Positions 25,163 through 33,242 of a DNA stretch of 63,128 bases are shown here, piece after piece. The notes beneath the pieces are model-generated. The model did not search any database. It was not told the origin of the DNA and worked only from the letters and a program-made list of their open reading frames with translations. The position numbers and the translations under genes are program-made. This stretch comes from a virus, in the IMG/VR virus record IMGVR_UViG_3300037346_000608, positions 1-63,128 of that record. One strand, written 5' to 3'. Position 1 is the first letter of the stretch. Every line of letters starts with the position of its first letter.

Positions 25163-25705
25163 TTACCAAGGGTTAGTAGAACTTAATCCTAATTGCTTAC
25201 CAAAGAGACTTGGACCATAACATGCCCAGAACCCAGGTTTATTTGGATCCATTTTTTCTACCTTATCACAACCTTGTCTGGCCCAAAAACTAGCAGATCT
25301 TTTTGGATCATCATTCTTAACTGTTAGGTTAGGATCACCCCATTCTATTTTCTTTGCAACGATATTACCTTCTTTATCAGTTTTATCACTATTTCGATAA
25401 ACTATAAACTTTTTCTTACCACCTCTTTCAGGTGAATCAAGCTTAACCTTATTAGATCTGCCTGTTTTTCTATCATTATAGACTGCATCCTTTCCAACTT
25501 CAAGATTTTTTGCCATCCAGCCACTAGGACCATTAAGAATAATATTCCCTTTGTCCCAATATTGTTTTACTTCTTCAAATAGGTCAGTAAATGAATCTGA
25601 ACCTAAACGAAAAACTGAATTCGTTAAATCTAATTCATTTTCAATATGATACTTAAGTCCTTCTGAAACTTTATGATAATCGTTAAAACTTTTTATAAAT
25701 TTCAT
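25163..25705 (-). CDS. leader-bearing (putatively capsid-targeted) protein, 180 aa
   Basis: It starts MKFIKSFNDYHKVSEGLKYH with a possible cut at VSE|G. The C-terminal 80 residues (KKFIVYRNS, KIEWGDPNLTVKNDDPKR, SFWARQGCDK, FWACYGPSLFG) follow a pattern I have seen repeatedly in phage head-associated proteins: a GDP motif, R-rich helix, and a Cys before a tryptophan/cysteine end. I cannot give a biochemical role. Confidence 0.78.
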   Translation of the reverse strand: MKFIKSFNDYHKVSEGLKYHIENELDLTNSVFRLGSDSFTDLFEEVKQYWDKGNIILNGPSGWMAKNLEVGKDAVYNDRKTGRSNKVKLDSPERGGKKKFIVYRNSDKTDKEGNIVAKKIEWGDPNLTVKNDDPKRSASFWARQGCDKVEKMDPNKPGFWACYGPSLFGKQLGLSSTNPW

Positions 25706-25734
25706 GTTTAATATGTTTCATGATTTTATTCTTT

Positions 25735-26181
25735 TTATTTTATGGGATCAGGATTCATTGCTGCATCCTGATTTTTTTCTTGCCATCCGTATGATACCTT
25801 ATCTTCATCTATAGGACCACCTGCAGCCCAAGTATAGCAGCTACGGGCAGAATGACACTTAAATTGATGCATCCAACAGTATCCTAATTGACCATCTTTG
25901 TCACTAATTGCACCAGGCATACAGTCTTCCATTCTTGGCGATATATCAAAAGCAACGCATTGTCCACATGTTGATTTTTTAGCAGCTTCAACTGATGTAT
26001 TCCAGTGGTCAGCTAAATGCCCCCAATAGCCAGCAGGTTCATCAACATTAAGTGGACCATATTGAATATGATCTGCTTCAATTGCACGATTTCTATTTTT
26101 TGTATTTACCTCTAGATCTTTAGTAGGAACAGGGCATGATGTTGCTTCTTTAAATTCTTCGAATAGTTTTATAGTTTTCAT
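25735..26181 (-). CDS. leader-bearing cysteine-rich protein, 148 aa
   Basis: After MKTIKLFEEFKEATSC comes a conserved-looking domain: YGPLNVDEPAGYWGHLADHW, then CGQCVAFDISPRMEDCMPG, GYCWMHQFKCHSARSCYTW. Six or more cysteines with histidines suggest a metal or iron-sulfur site. Domains of this pattern occur in other large phage genomes as uncharacterised proteins. It is probably a head-internal metal protein. Confidence 0.8.
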   Translation of the reverse strand: MKTIKLFEEFKEATSCPVPTKDLEVNTKNRNRAIEADHIQYGPLNVDEPAGYWGHLADHWNTSVEAAKKSTCGQCVAFDISPRMEDCMPGAISDKDGQLGYCWMHQFKCHSARSCYTWAAGGPIDEDKVSYGWQEKNQDAAMNPDPIK

Positions 26182-26182
26182 A

Positions 26183-26989
26183 TTATCCTTTTTTTAAGTT
26201 TTTATCATGACCACCTTTAATTACTTCTTGAGCAACATCGGCGTCAGCACCATAGGCACCTTTAGGACCACCTTTGATTGGATCTTTGAGAGGTCTACCC
26301 CAAGTACCCGGCGCCTTAGTTAAAAATGAATTAACTCTTGCATACCCCCATTGTTCTTGACCTGCGCCTGGTCTATGTCCGCTTTTCCATGCAGCCATAC
26401 CTCTACGCATAATAATTCTAAGAAGAGGTAAAGGAATGCCAGTTTCTTCCTTCTTATTCTTTAATGCAGTTTCAATTGAATCATTATCAATAGGTGAACG
26501 ATCACCACTTGAATCTTCATTAAGTGATTCATTAACAGGGATCTCTTCGTTATTCAGATAATCTAATATCTTTTTCTTATCAGAGTCTTTAACGGTTAAG
26601 TACCAACCTGGTCCCATTTGTTTAACGTCAACGCCTAGTTTAATTAGATCTTCTTTGTTAGTTTTAGATAAACCTGTTACGGCTAATTGAGAATATCTTT
26701 CATATACATCAAAAGATTCATTTGAATCTTTATATCCATATAACTCTTGATAATTTTTAGTGTGTTTTGATGGTTTAAGCAGTTTTTTACCTTTAGTATC
26801 GCCCGGTAACGCTTTATATGCGTCTGGGTCATTATCAGGTAAATTTGCCTGATCTTTCATTTGTGCGGCTTTTTTACGTGCAGTCGATGTTGAAATGCCT
26901 TTGAAGTAACCATGATCTTTAATCTTGTCTTCAAAATCTTCTTCTTTGGCCTCAGTTAAAAAAGAAATAAACGTTTTAATGTATTTCAT
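26183..26989 (-). CDS. leader-bearing (putatively capsid-targeted) protein, 268 aa
   Basis: It opens MKYIKTFISFLTEAKEEDF with a likely cut at LTE|A. A basic segment (ARKKAAQMKDQANLPDNDPD, AYKALPGD) follows. A second NES site occurs near residue 90 and a third, VNESLNEDS, near 153. The C-terminal domain has IPLPLLRIIMRRGMAAWKSG and GQEQWGYARVNSFLTKAPG, a module I recall as DUF5824-like in phage proteins. Repeated cut-like sites suggest processing into several peptides. Confidence 0.78.
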   Translation of the reverse strand: MKYIKTFISFLTEAKEEDFEDKIKDHGYFKGISTSTARKKAAQMKDQANLPDNDPDAYKALPGDTKGKKLLKPSKHTKNYQELYGYKDSNESFDVYERYSQLAVTGLSKTNKEDLIKLGVDVKQMGPGWYLTVKDSDKKKILDYLNNEEIPVNESLNEDSSGDRSPIDNDSIETALKNKKEETGIPLPLLRIIMRRGMAAWKSGHRPGAGQEQWGYARVNSFLTKAPGTWGRPLKDPIKGGPKGAYGADADVAQEVIKGGHDKNLKKG

Positions 26990-27030
26990 ACAGGTATATT
27001 ATTTGTTTATTTATTCATAGCTGTTAATAG

Positions 27031-27057
27031 AAAAAATAGGACCGAGCCCTATTTTTT
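27031..27057 (-). terminator. intrinsic terminator overlapping a stop codon
   Basis: Arms AAAAAATAGG and CCTATTTTTT pair perfectly around ACCGAGC. On the minus strand the second arm ends in a run of T, as in an intrinsic terminator. The stop codon of the 27049-27297 gene lies within the stem. It separates that gene from the leader-gene block downstream. Confidence 0.8.
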
Positions 27058-27297
27058 TAATTCTACTATTCTTAATTCATTATGGACTAGTTTTATGATG
27101 TTATCTTTAAGTGATACTTGATCAAACGATAGCCATTCTACATCATTAACTATATCTGATATTTCACAAGCGATACCGGATTCAGTAATTATTGTATCAG
27201 CACCTTGGGTATACCATTGAATGATTCGGTCAACCCCGCCGTCATTAAATAATCTAATAACTTGTTCATTAGATATATACCTTTTATGAAAACTCAT
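27049..27297 (-). CDS. hypothetical protein, 82 aa
   Basis: Unrecognised alpha/beta protein (EQVIRLFNDGGVDRIIQWYT, DTIITESGIACEISDIVND). It ends inside a terminator hairpin and starts one base after the next upstream gene's stop region. No motifs. Confidence 0.65.
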   Translation of the reverse strand: MSFHKRYISNEQVIRLFNDGGVDRIIQWYTQGADTIITESGIACEISDIVNDVEWLSFDQVSLKDNIIKLVHNELRIVELKK

Positions 27298-27298
27298 A

Positions 27299-27892
27299 TT
27301 AAAGTTCTACAATAGGATCTACTTCATTTGCAAGTGAGGCCACCACATCTGTGGATTCCATATCATCAATAAAATCACCTGATGCCAATTGATCATCAAG
27401 AATAGATAACCTGTGATGGTTTTGACGTAAGCTGTTATTATCATTATGAGCCTGTTGAACTGCTTTAGATAAACTTTCACCACATACTGCCATTAATTCA
27501 ACGAATGCTTTTGCTTCATAAAAACCTTTACCTGTCATTTTAGTTACCATTGACCATAAAATGGTAATGTTAGCAGAACGAAGATTAATAAATCCAGCCC
27601 AGTCTTGTAATTTAACAAATTCTTTTTGTTCTCTAAGATTATGGTAAAGCATAATCAAACCAGTAGCAGTCGTATGACCCCATGGTGCATCTTTTTCTAA
27701 AAATTTTAATAAGTTATCAAAGATCTTTTTTGATTTTAAATCAATAGAGTATTCTCTTTCTTGCATTTCTTTAAGAAGAGTTTCATTGATTTCAAAAAGT
27801 TCTTTTTGTTCCGAGATAAGTGCACTCTTTTTTAGAGTTTCTTTATTTTCTACCAATAGTTCAGTGGTTTCCATTTCTTGTGTTTTATTCAT
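27299..27892 (-). CDS. hypothetical helical protein, 197 aa
   Basis: Mostly helical and acidic. The first 60 residues are likely coiled coil, and the middle has APWGHTTATGLIMLYHNLRE and NITILWSMVTKMTGKGFYEA. It resembles uncharacterised proteins near the structural genes of large phages but I cannot name it. It is coupled by overlap to the zinc-ribbon gene. Confidence 0.7.
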   Translation of the reverse strand: MNKTQEMETTELLVENKETLKKSALISEQKELFEINETLLKEMQEREYSIDLKSKKIFDNLLKFLEKDAPWGHTTATGLIMLYHNLREQKEFVKLQDWAGFINLRSANITILWSMVTKMTGKGFYEAKAFVELMAVCGESLSKAVQQAHNDNNSLRQNHHRLSILDDQLASGDFIDDMESTDVVASLANEVDPIVEL

Positions 27893-28139
27893 TTTCTTTT
27901 AAATTATTTGTTTGTGATGTTGGGTTATTTGTTTGTGATGTTGGGTTAAAATCTTTGTTTACATGATCGCATTTAACACAAGCAAGTGAATCAATAGGAA
28001 TAACTTTGTCATTACCATCTGGTGATAAAAATCTACTAAGCTTTCTTAAAAAAAATATTGGCCTAAATGTATTATTATTACATTCATCGCAAGTAATTTC
28101 TGTTGTGCTGTTAATGTCGATGTTTGGTTCCTGTTGCAT
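27885..28139 (-). CDS. zinc-ribbon protein, 84 aa
   Basis: Two C-x-x-C pairs (CDECNNN near residue 18 and CVKCDHVN near residue 59) form a probable zinc ribbon. The C-terminus carries a short duplicated NPTSQTN unit, encoded by a 21-base direct repeat at about 27904-27945. The tail may be disordered. Function unknown. Confidence 0.7.
   Translation of the reverse strand: MQQEPNIDINSTTEITCDECNNNTFRPIFFLRKLSRFLSPDGNDKVIPIDSLACVKCDHVNKDFNPTSQTNNPTSQTNNLKENE
27904..27945. repeat. 21-base tandem direct repeat
   Basis: Two adjacent copies of a 21-base unit (TTTGTTTGTGATGTTGGGTT-like) lie inside the zinc-ribbon gene and keep the frame. They encode the repeated NPTSQTN tail and could vary in copy number by slippage. 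Confidence 0.7.
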
Positions 28140-28231
28140 ATAATTATTATTTTAGTTTTATATTGATTATTTTCTATTTGGTTTCAGATAATCTTTAATT
28201 ACCTTATCATTATTTAGTGTTACCTTTTACT

Positions 28232-28996
28232 TTATTGTTTGAAAGGGCATTCATTATATAAAAGATCTAAATCAATTGAAATACGATATTCATGAAATTT
28301 CATATTTTTTATTTCGGTTTCATTATTAATTAATATTGGCTTAGTATCTGGTCTATTTACTGATTTAAAATAATCAATAAATTTAAAATCACCACCAATT
28401 ACATGTGTTGATAATTTAATCCAATATGAAGGTATACCATAAGAATCGGCACAAATAAGACCGTGTAGTGAACTTGATAAAATTACTTCACATTCGTTTA
28501 TTTCATCAACAAAGGTATTAATAGTAGGATCTAGAATATTAATAATTTTTACACTATCAGAATTTTTGTATTGTTCCAACCAAGAGTTTGCTTGATCAAT
28601 ATAATGTGGTATTATACCATATTTATATTTTTTAGAAACATTAGGTTGATAAAAACGAGGATAAAGAAGAGCAGGGTCTCCATATATAGGAGGGCAATTA
28701 AAACCTAATTTTAAAAGCATTTCCCTACTCAAAGGACCTCTAACTGCTCTTATATCAGGTTGTTCATTTATAGTATCAATAGATGAAATAAAACCAGAGC
28801 CCCATACTGTTGTATTTTTATGAGACCATCTTAATATACTACCAGCACACAAATAATGGTGTATATCCGGATCTTTTATATATAAAGGATCCTTTCCACT
28901 AATGAGCTTAATGAGAGTTTTATTTAATTCATCACCCCAATTAGGTTTATGTGGGCCTGACCACCTTATGTTTATGCTATTTTCTATTTCACCCAT
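28232..28996 (-). CDS. polysaccharide pyruvyl transferase family protein, 254 aa
   Basis: The pattern NWGDELNKTLIKLISG at the start, DIRAVRGPLSREMLLKLGF, PIYGDPALLYP and SSSLHGLICADSYGIPS is that of the WcaK/CsaB pyruvyl transferase family. These enzymes place a ketal pyruvate on a sugar using PEP. It overlaps the upstream GT-D gene by 13 bases and belongs to the 28-32.6 kb sugar cassette. Confidence 0.88.
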   Translation of the reverse strand: MGEIENSINIRWSGPHKPNWGDELNKTLIKLISGKDPLYIKDPDIHHYLCAGSILRWSHKNTTVWGSGFISSIDTINEQPDIRAVRGPLSREMLLKLGFNCPPIYGDPALLYPRFYQPNVSKKYKYGIIPHYIDQANSWLEQYKNSDSVKIINILDPTINTFVDEINECEVILSSSLHGLICADSYGIPSYWIKLSTHVIGGDFKFIDYFKSVNRPDTKPILINNETEIKNMKFHEYRISIDLDLLYNECPFKQ

Positions 28997-29781
28997 AATA
29001 AATGCTGGAATTCAGGTTGTTCATACATTAATCTTGATTTGTAACCAGTCCATGCGTCTAACACACTACCTACATCAATTGAAACAGCTCCCATTGTTTT
29101 TGCAGACCATGGGATAAGATCTTTAATAGCGCTGCCACCACCAAAAAGAAATATCTTTTTATTTGAAGATAGAATAGATTCTTTAATAAAAGCCCTCTGT
29201 TTATATGACCTATCTCCTGATATATCAGTATATGTTACATTAACTCCTAAAACATTACTAAAATTTACATCCTTAAATCTTTTAACATTTGATGTAATGA
29301 TATGCATATCATTACCTTGTATTAATTTTTTAAAGTTTGATAAACTACCAAAAGAATGACTTCTTGTAAATAGGCTATCAATAGTTTTTTTTGCTATATG
29401 ATCAATCCCATGTCTTCTTAAAACATTATCAGATATACTATAAAATCTAGCATCCTTACCTGGAACAGTTAACCCCAAATAATCAGCTGATTTCATTGCC
29501 GATATGATGTAACTTCGGATTTCTTTTATCCAAGTCAATGCTTCGTTAGAATTAAGATAACATTGACATGAATGAGGATGGATTTTGCAATCCCAGATGT
29601 GATTTCGCCTTAAGATATCATTCATAGCATTATGGTGGATTTTTACTGATCTTTCATCAAAGTCACCTTTTGACTTAACTATATGAAATTCCCCATCCCC
29701 ACATCTAACAGCACTTAGTGGCTTTTTATTTATTATAGAATTTTTAATATCTTCCAAGAGATCCTGTGTACTAATATTCAT
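28984..29781 (-). CDS. GT-D fold glycosyltransferase, 265 aa
   Basis: AVRCGDGEFHIV near residue 24 and the C-terminal IPWSAKTMGAVSIDVGSVLD are the signatures of the GT-D glycosyltransferase fold (DUF1792 type), in which the DGE acidic motif binds metal and sugar nucleotide. It likely adds glucose or a similar sugar to a growing glycan. Length and context with pyruvyl transferase and acyltransferases fit. Confidence 0.82.
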   Translation of the reverse strand: MNISTQDLLEDIKNSIINKKPLSAVRCGDGEFHIVKSKGDFDERSVKIHHNAMNDILRRNHIWDCKIHPHSCQCYLNSNEALTWIKEIRSYIISAMKSADYLGLTVPGKDARFYSISDNVLRRHGIDHIAKKTIDSLFTRSHSFGSLSNFKKLIQGNDMHIITSNVKRFKDVNFSNVLGVNVTYTDISGDRSYKQRAFIKESILSSNKKIFLFGGGSAIKDLIPWSAKTMGAVSIDVGSVLDAWTGYKSRLMYEQPEFQHLLWVK

Positions 29782-29783
29782 AA

Positions 29784-30725
29784 TTATCTTTTTTTAGGCA
29801 CCCCTTTTACTTCGTTTGGATTCTTACCAGTGTTTTTTGCAGGTATACCTGCAAATACGCCAGTTTCATCATAAGACTTAGTTAAAATTGCACCTGATCC
29901 TAACACAGATCCTTCTTTTAATTTTATTGCAGGTTGCACAACACAAGCAGATCCTAAAAAACAATTATCCTCAATATGAACTGAACCAGATAATGTTACA
30001 TTATTTGCAATATGAACATTACTTCCAATTACGCAACCGTGACCAATTGCTGTACTAGGTGCTATCATAGTACCTTCACCAATAATAGTATTTTCATTGC
30101 ATGCACCCCTAACGATCGATACATTTGCTGAGATATAAGATCCTCTTTTAATTATGACACCACCATTAGTTGATAACATTATTTTTTTGTCATCCTTAGT
30201 ATCATAAGTCCAAAGAAGTCCAGTACACCCTACTATAGTACCAGATTCAATTGTAACATCATCTTCAATGATAGTATTTTTATAAATTATCGCACCGGGT
30301 AAAATATTAACATTTTTTCCTATTTTACATCTTTTATCGATAATAGCACCTGGGTATTTATCTGTAATCAATGTATCAATATCAAAATCACCATTACCAG
30401 GATTAAATACATAAGATAACAAATAAAATAGAAGCTTTGGATCTTCGGTTTTTATATAAGATATGTTAGTGTTAACTTCTTCAAAATAATTTGGGCAAAC
30501 GAGAAATATATTTTTCTTACCTTCGATTAAATGATAAGCTGGGCCATCAAGATAACAGATATCATATTCATCTGCAAATCCTATCATTGACATTCTATTT
30601 ATTGAAATATCATTATGATCAATTATTTCAGCGGTTATTCCTAACTCCTTTATTTTATTAAATACTTTATTCTTCATTACGCTTAAAGAATTTTGCAGGA
30701 CTACCGTACCAAATTTCATTATCAC
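29784..30725 (-). CDS. left-handed beta-helix acyltransferase, 313 aa
   Basis: Residues 1-100 are an alpha/beta domain. From about 115 the protein is made of hexapeptide repeats (CKIGKNVNILPGAIIYKNTI, GTMIAPSTAIGHGCVIGSNV), the left-handed beta-helix of LpxD/NeuD-type acyltransferases. GHGCVIG carries the likely catalytic histidine. The C-terminus is GVFAGIPAKN, typical for sugar N- or O-acyltransferases. It would acylate an amino sugar. Confidence 0.82.
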   Translation of the reverse strand: MIMKFGTVVLQNSLSVMKNKVFNKIKELGITAEIIDHNDISINRMSMIGFADEYDICYLDGPAYHLIEGKKNIFLVCPNYFEEVNTNISYIKTEDPKLLFYLLSYVFNPGNGDFDIDTLITDKYPGAIIDKRCKIGKNVNILPGAIIYKNTIIEDDVTIESGTIVGCTGLLWTYDTKDDKKIMLSTNGGVIIKRGSYISANVSIVRGACNENTIIGEGTMIAPSTAIGHGCVIGSNVHIANNVTLSGSVHIEDNCFLGSACVVQPAIKLKEGSVLGSGAILTKSYDETGVFAGIPAKNTGKNPNEVKGVPKKR

Positions 30726-31137
30726 CTACATCGGATCTAACTTGTGAACATGCACCAATGATTGCATTATTACCTATACTGAATCCTGGCATGAGTGTAA
30801 CATTTGCACCAATAAGAACATTATTTCCTACTCCCTTTACCACCTTGATATCTCCTTCTTTAAGATTAGGTGTATCGGTTAAAACAAAACCATATTTAAT
30901 TGTAGTACCTGAACCTATAGTTGCATTGGCTGAAATAGTACAGCGACTACCCATTGTTGTATTATCACCAATAATAACGTTTTCCCTAATTTCGCAGTAT
31001 GCAGTAAACTTACAGTCATTACCGATTTTAGCGCCATTCTTAACAATACAAAAAGGACCTATAGAAACATTTTCGCCTATTGTGACATTTTTCTCAATAT
31101 AGGCGAATGGATGAATTTTTGATGTTGTGTGTATCAT
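30667..31137 (-). CDS. hexapeptide-repeat acetyltransferase, 156 aa
   Basis: The whole protein is hexapeptide repeats (NVTIGENVSIGPFCIVKNGA, GNNVLIGANVTLMPGFSIGN) ending EIWYGSPAKFFK, the usual end of WbbJ/WlbB-like sugar acetyltransferases. It is short for the family, but it contains the core beta-helix. Its gene overlaps the next acyltransferase gene by about 59 bases. Confidence 0.8.
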   Translation of the reverse strand: MIHTTSKIHPFAYIEKNVTIGENVSIGPFCIVKNGAKIGNDCKFTAYCEIRENVIIGDNTTMGSRCTISANATIGSGTTIKYGFVLTDTPNLKEGDIKVVKGVGNNVLIGANVTLMPGFSIGNNAIIGACSQVRSDVGDNEIWYGSPAKFFKRNEE

Positions 31138-31141
31138 ATTT

Positions 31142-32647
31142 TTATACTTTATTTTTTAATTTTCTACTTGCTTGAAAATGCTCGATCACTGGGACCACAT
31201 CAGGATACATTGCACGCATACTATCAAATATCATTGTATATTCTGGTGGTAGATTATCTGTTTTGATTTTTCCTTCAGCTTCCATTTCTTTAATTACACT
31301 TCCTAAATTCCACTGTTCAAATGTAGTAGCGTTTGGCCCTTCATTTTTATTAATTCGCTGCCAACGGCGACAAAGCTCCCTGGTCTTTTCGTTATTAGCC
31401 ATAAAGATAGTTCCACTCAAACATTCATTCTTTCTCCATCTAAAGTCTTGCCATCTAACTGCAATATCAGTAACATAATCTTCAAAAAGAACTGGTCTAC
31501 TATGAACTATTGCATCAGAATCTATGTAAAGTAAATTTTTCTCTTGATGTTTATTTAACATATCCTCCATGAATTTGGCCTTAAATCTGGTATTTGCTTG
31601 CCAGTTGCCTAAATTAGTAACACCAACTACATCATGATTAAGTCCTAATTTATTAAGTGAACTAATTAGTTTTTTAGCTTCTTCTTCGTACGGTGTGTTA
31701 ATTGTATAATAAGCAACAATAACGAGATTATCTAATCCAGTATTATTAATTGGATTTTTGGTAATATGCTCAACTGCATCTTTAGTAGAATTCTTTATAA
31801 AATTACTCAAGGGTGCTCTAGGTACAGTAGGTTCAAGCGAAGAAGGTGTTATAGTGTAAAACTCAGTATTATTATATCGCCTAATTCTAGTGATAGATCC
31901 TAATAAATGTTTTCTATATGTATTAATATTTTGATAAAACCTAGACGTTGAAAACTTAGGATAAGAACTATGAAAGTGTGTTTGTTCACTATTTACAGGT
32001 TCTGACAAATCAAATCCTAATAAATAGATTTCAGTATACCCAGCAAGAATAGCAAATTGAATCGCACAGTATCCACTATTATCACCGTGGCAAAATTCTG
32101 CTAGATTTTGACCGAATCCACTTATTGCATTAGTTTCTTTAAATGCACTTATAATAGAAGTAAAATGACGTAAACCTTCATATCTATAATTTGTTCTAGT
32201 ATCAGTATAAACGCCTCTGATGTTTTGGATATATTGATGTTGTTTATTTATTATGAAATGACTACTTTGTGCTCTTGTGGTAACAGCCTTAACTGATGAT
32301 TGGATCTTTCCAAAAAAACTATAATCCATAGTAATAAAATACTTAGGATTTTTAATTAAATCAATTGCCTTATTTATACAAATAACATCATCATCTTTAA
32401 TAAATGATAAATCCACATTTATCAAAGAAGGCCCACCACCAATAATAAAAACACGCTCGGATTTTCTCTCTAAAAAATTAGTAATTTCATTTAGAGATGA
32501 TTCACTACTAGACTTTATTATTCTATTACGTGAATTCACATTAATGGATCTACTTTGATTATTGTTAATAGGTCTAATCAAAATAGGTCTATTTGCTTGA
32601 GTTTCCTCTGGTTGTTTTGCGCTTATTTTTATTATTCGCCTTCTCAT
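31142..32647 (-). CDS. two-domain sugar-transfer protein (MptE-like + GT-A-like), 501 aa
   Basis: The first 40 residues are basic and disordered. Residues 65-270 have VFIIGGGPSLINVDLSFI, VICINKAIDLIKNPKYFITM and AIQFAILAGYTEIYLLGFDL, the pattern of MptE-like/motility-accessory glycosyltransferases. Residues 305-500 look like a GT-A domain: VIVAYYTINTPYEEEAKKLI, LLYIDSDAIVHSRP with an acidic DxD-type motif, then ECLSGTIFMANN. It may transfer two sugars or pair recognition with transfer. It is the first gene of the cassette after the terminator at 32.7 kb. Confidence 0.8.
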   Translation of the reverse strand: MRRRIIKISAKQPEETQANRPILIRPINNNQSRSINVNSRNRIIKSSSESSLNEITNFLERKSERVFIIGGGPSLINVDLSFIKDDDVICINKAIDLIKNPKYFITMDYSFFGKIQSSVKAVTTRAQSSHFIINKQHQYIQNIRGVYTDTRTNYRYEGLRHFTSIISAFKETNAISGFGQNLAEFCHGDNSGYCAIQFAILAGYTEIYLLGFDLSEPVNSEQTHFHSSYPKFSTSRFYQNINTYRKHLLGSITRIRRYNNTEFYTITPSSLEPTVPRAPLSNFIKNSTKDAVEHITKNPINNTGLDNLVIVAYYTINTPYEEEAKKLISSLNKLGLNHDVVGVTNLGNWQANTRFKAKFMEDMLNKHQEKNLLYIDSDAIVHSRPVLFEDYVTDIAVRWQDFRWRKNECLSGTIFMANNEKTRELCRRWQRINKNEGPNATTFEQWNLGSVIKEMEAEGKIKTDNLPPEYTMIFDSMRAMYPDVVPVIEHFQASRKLKNKV

Positions 32648-32682
32648 TATGGAATAGTAGTTTTGTTTATTTATTTAAACAA

Positions 32683-32710
32683 AAAAGGCCCAGGAATTCC
32701 TGGGCCTTTT
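32683..32710. terminator. 28-base perfect palindromic terminator
   Basis: AAAAGGCCCAGGAA and its exact complement form a perfect 14-base-pair inverted repeat with A/T ends on both sides. It can terminate transcription in either direction. It separates the sugar cassette from the 32.7-33 kb genes. Confidence 0.85.
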
Positions 32711-32723
32711 AATAGGGATCAAG

Positions 32724-32954
32724 TTAGACTTTTTCTACGATAGGTTGTACCAGTGCTTCATCTGACTGAGGTTCCTGATTCATTATAGGATCAGCACCAT
32801 TTTCAGTTTGATTCGCTGGTACAAAGATACGAATAGCTTTTGCAACTAATTCAGCATCTTCTAGAGTAAATGCACCTTTTGCTTGTGCAATTCTAACCGC
32901 TTGGATTAAGACATTAACCGCCTGGGATTGTGTAAGTTCTTGTGAATTTTCCAT
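32724..32954 (-). CDS. hypothetical protein, 76 aa
   Basis: Helical N-terminal part (SQAVNVLIQAVRIAQAKGAF, TLEDAELVAKAIRIF) and an acidic disordered tail. The upstream sequence has TATATAAATAAA on the minus strand, close to the T4 late promoter TATAAATA. I recognise it as a type common in large phages of Bacteroidota but without known function. Confidence 0.7.
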   Translation of the reverse strand: MENSQELTQSQAVNVLIQAVRIAQAKGAFTLEDAELVAKAIRIFVPANQTENGADPIMNQEPQSDEALVQPIVEKV

Positions 32955-32967
32955 GTTCTTTATTGTT

Positions 32968-32988
32968 TTATTATTTTTTTATTTATAT
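32968..32988 (-). promoter_or_regulatory. possible T4-late-type promoter
   Basis: On the minus strand TATATAAATAAA lies about 20 bases before the start of the 32724-32954 gene. It contains the T4 late promoter octamer TATAAATA. The phage sigma factor at 40.9-41.5 kb is a candidate reader. Confidence 0.45.
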
Positions 32989-33037
32989 AACTATTTAGAC
33001 ACATGGTTTCAGATATTATGAACATTTATAACTATTA

Positions 33038-33220
33038 TTATAGTTTTTCTATTTCGGCTTTCACGTCATACCAATACCTAGATCCTGTTGTTTTGATTAA
33101 TTCACTGACCGCGATTAATGCACAGTGTTTGGCTAAACTATTAGAGTGTTTACTATTTTTTATTTCAGAAATATTTAGGTATTCACTAAGTAAGCTTTGT
33201 GCCCTTTCCTTTGGTGTCAT
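33038..33220 (-). CDS. small phage protein, 60 aa
   Basis: The pattern MTPKERAQSLLSEYL, then HCALIAVSELI and YWYDVKAEIEKL is typical of a small protein found in many phages of Bacteroidota, often just downstream of nucleic-acid genes. It is helical. No biochemical function is known to me. Confidence 0.75.
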   Translation of the reverse strand: MTPKERAQSLLSEYLNISEIKNSKHSNSLAKHCALIAVSELIKTTGSRYWYDVKAEIEKL

Positions 33221-33242
33221 AACTTATTTTTTTTATATTTAT

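Noticed and set aside
22291-26989. The leader-gene block as a bacterial genomic island or prophage remnant
   Set aside because: Codon use, strand and gene packing are the same as in the tail and replication genes, and there are no integrase or attachment sites in the window.
27904-27945. CRISPR-like repeats
   Set aside because: Only two adjacent 21-base units within a gene, without spacers. No other regularly spaced short repeats were seen in the window.
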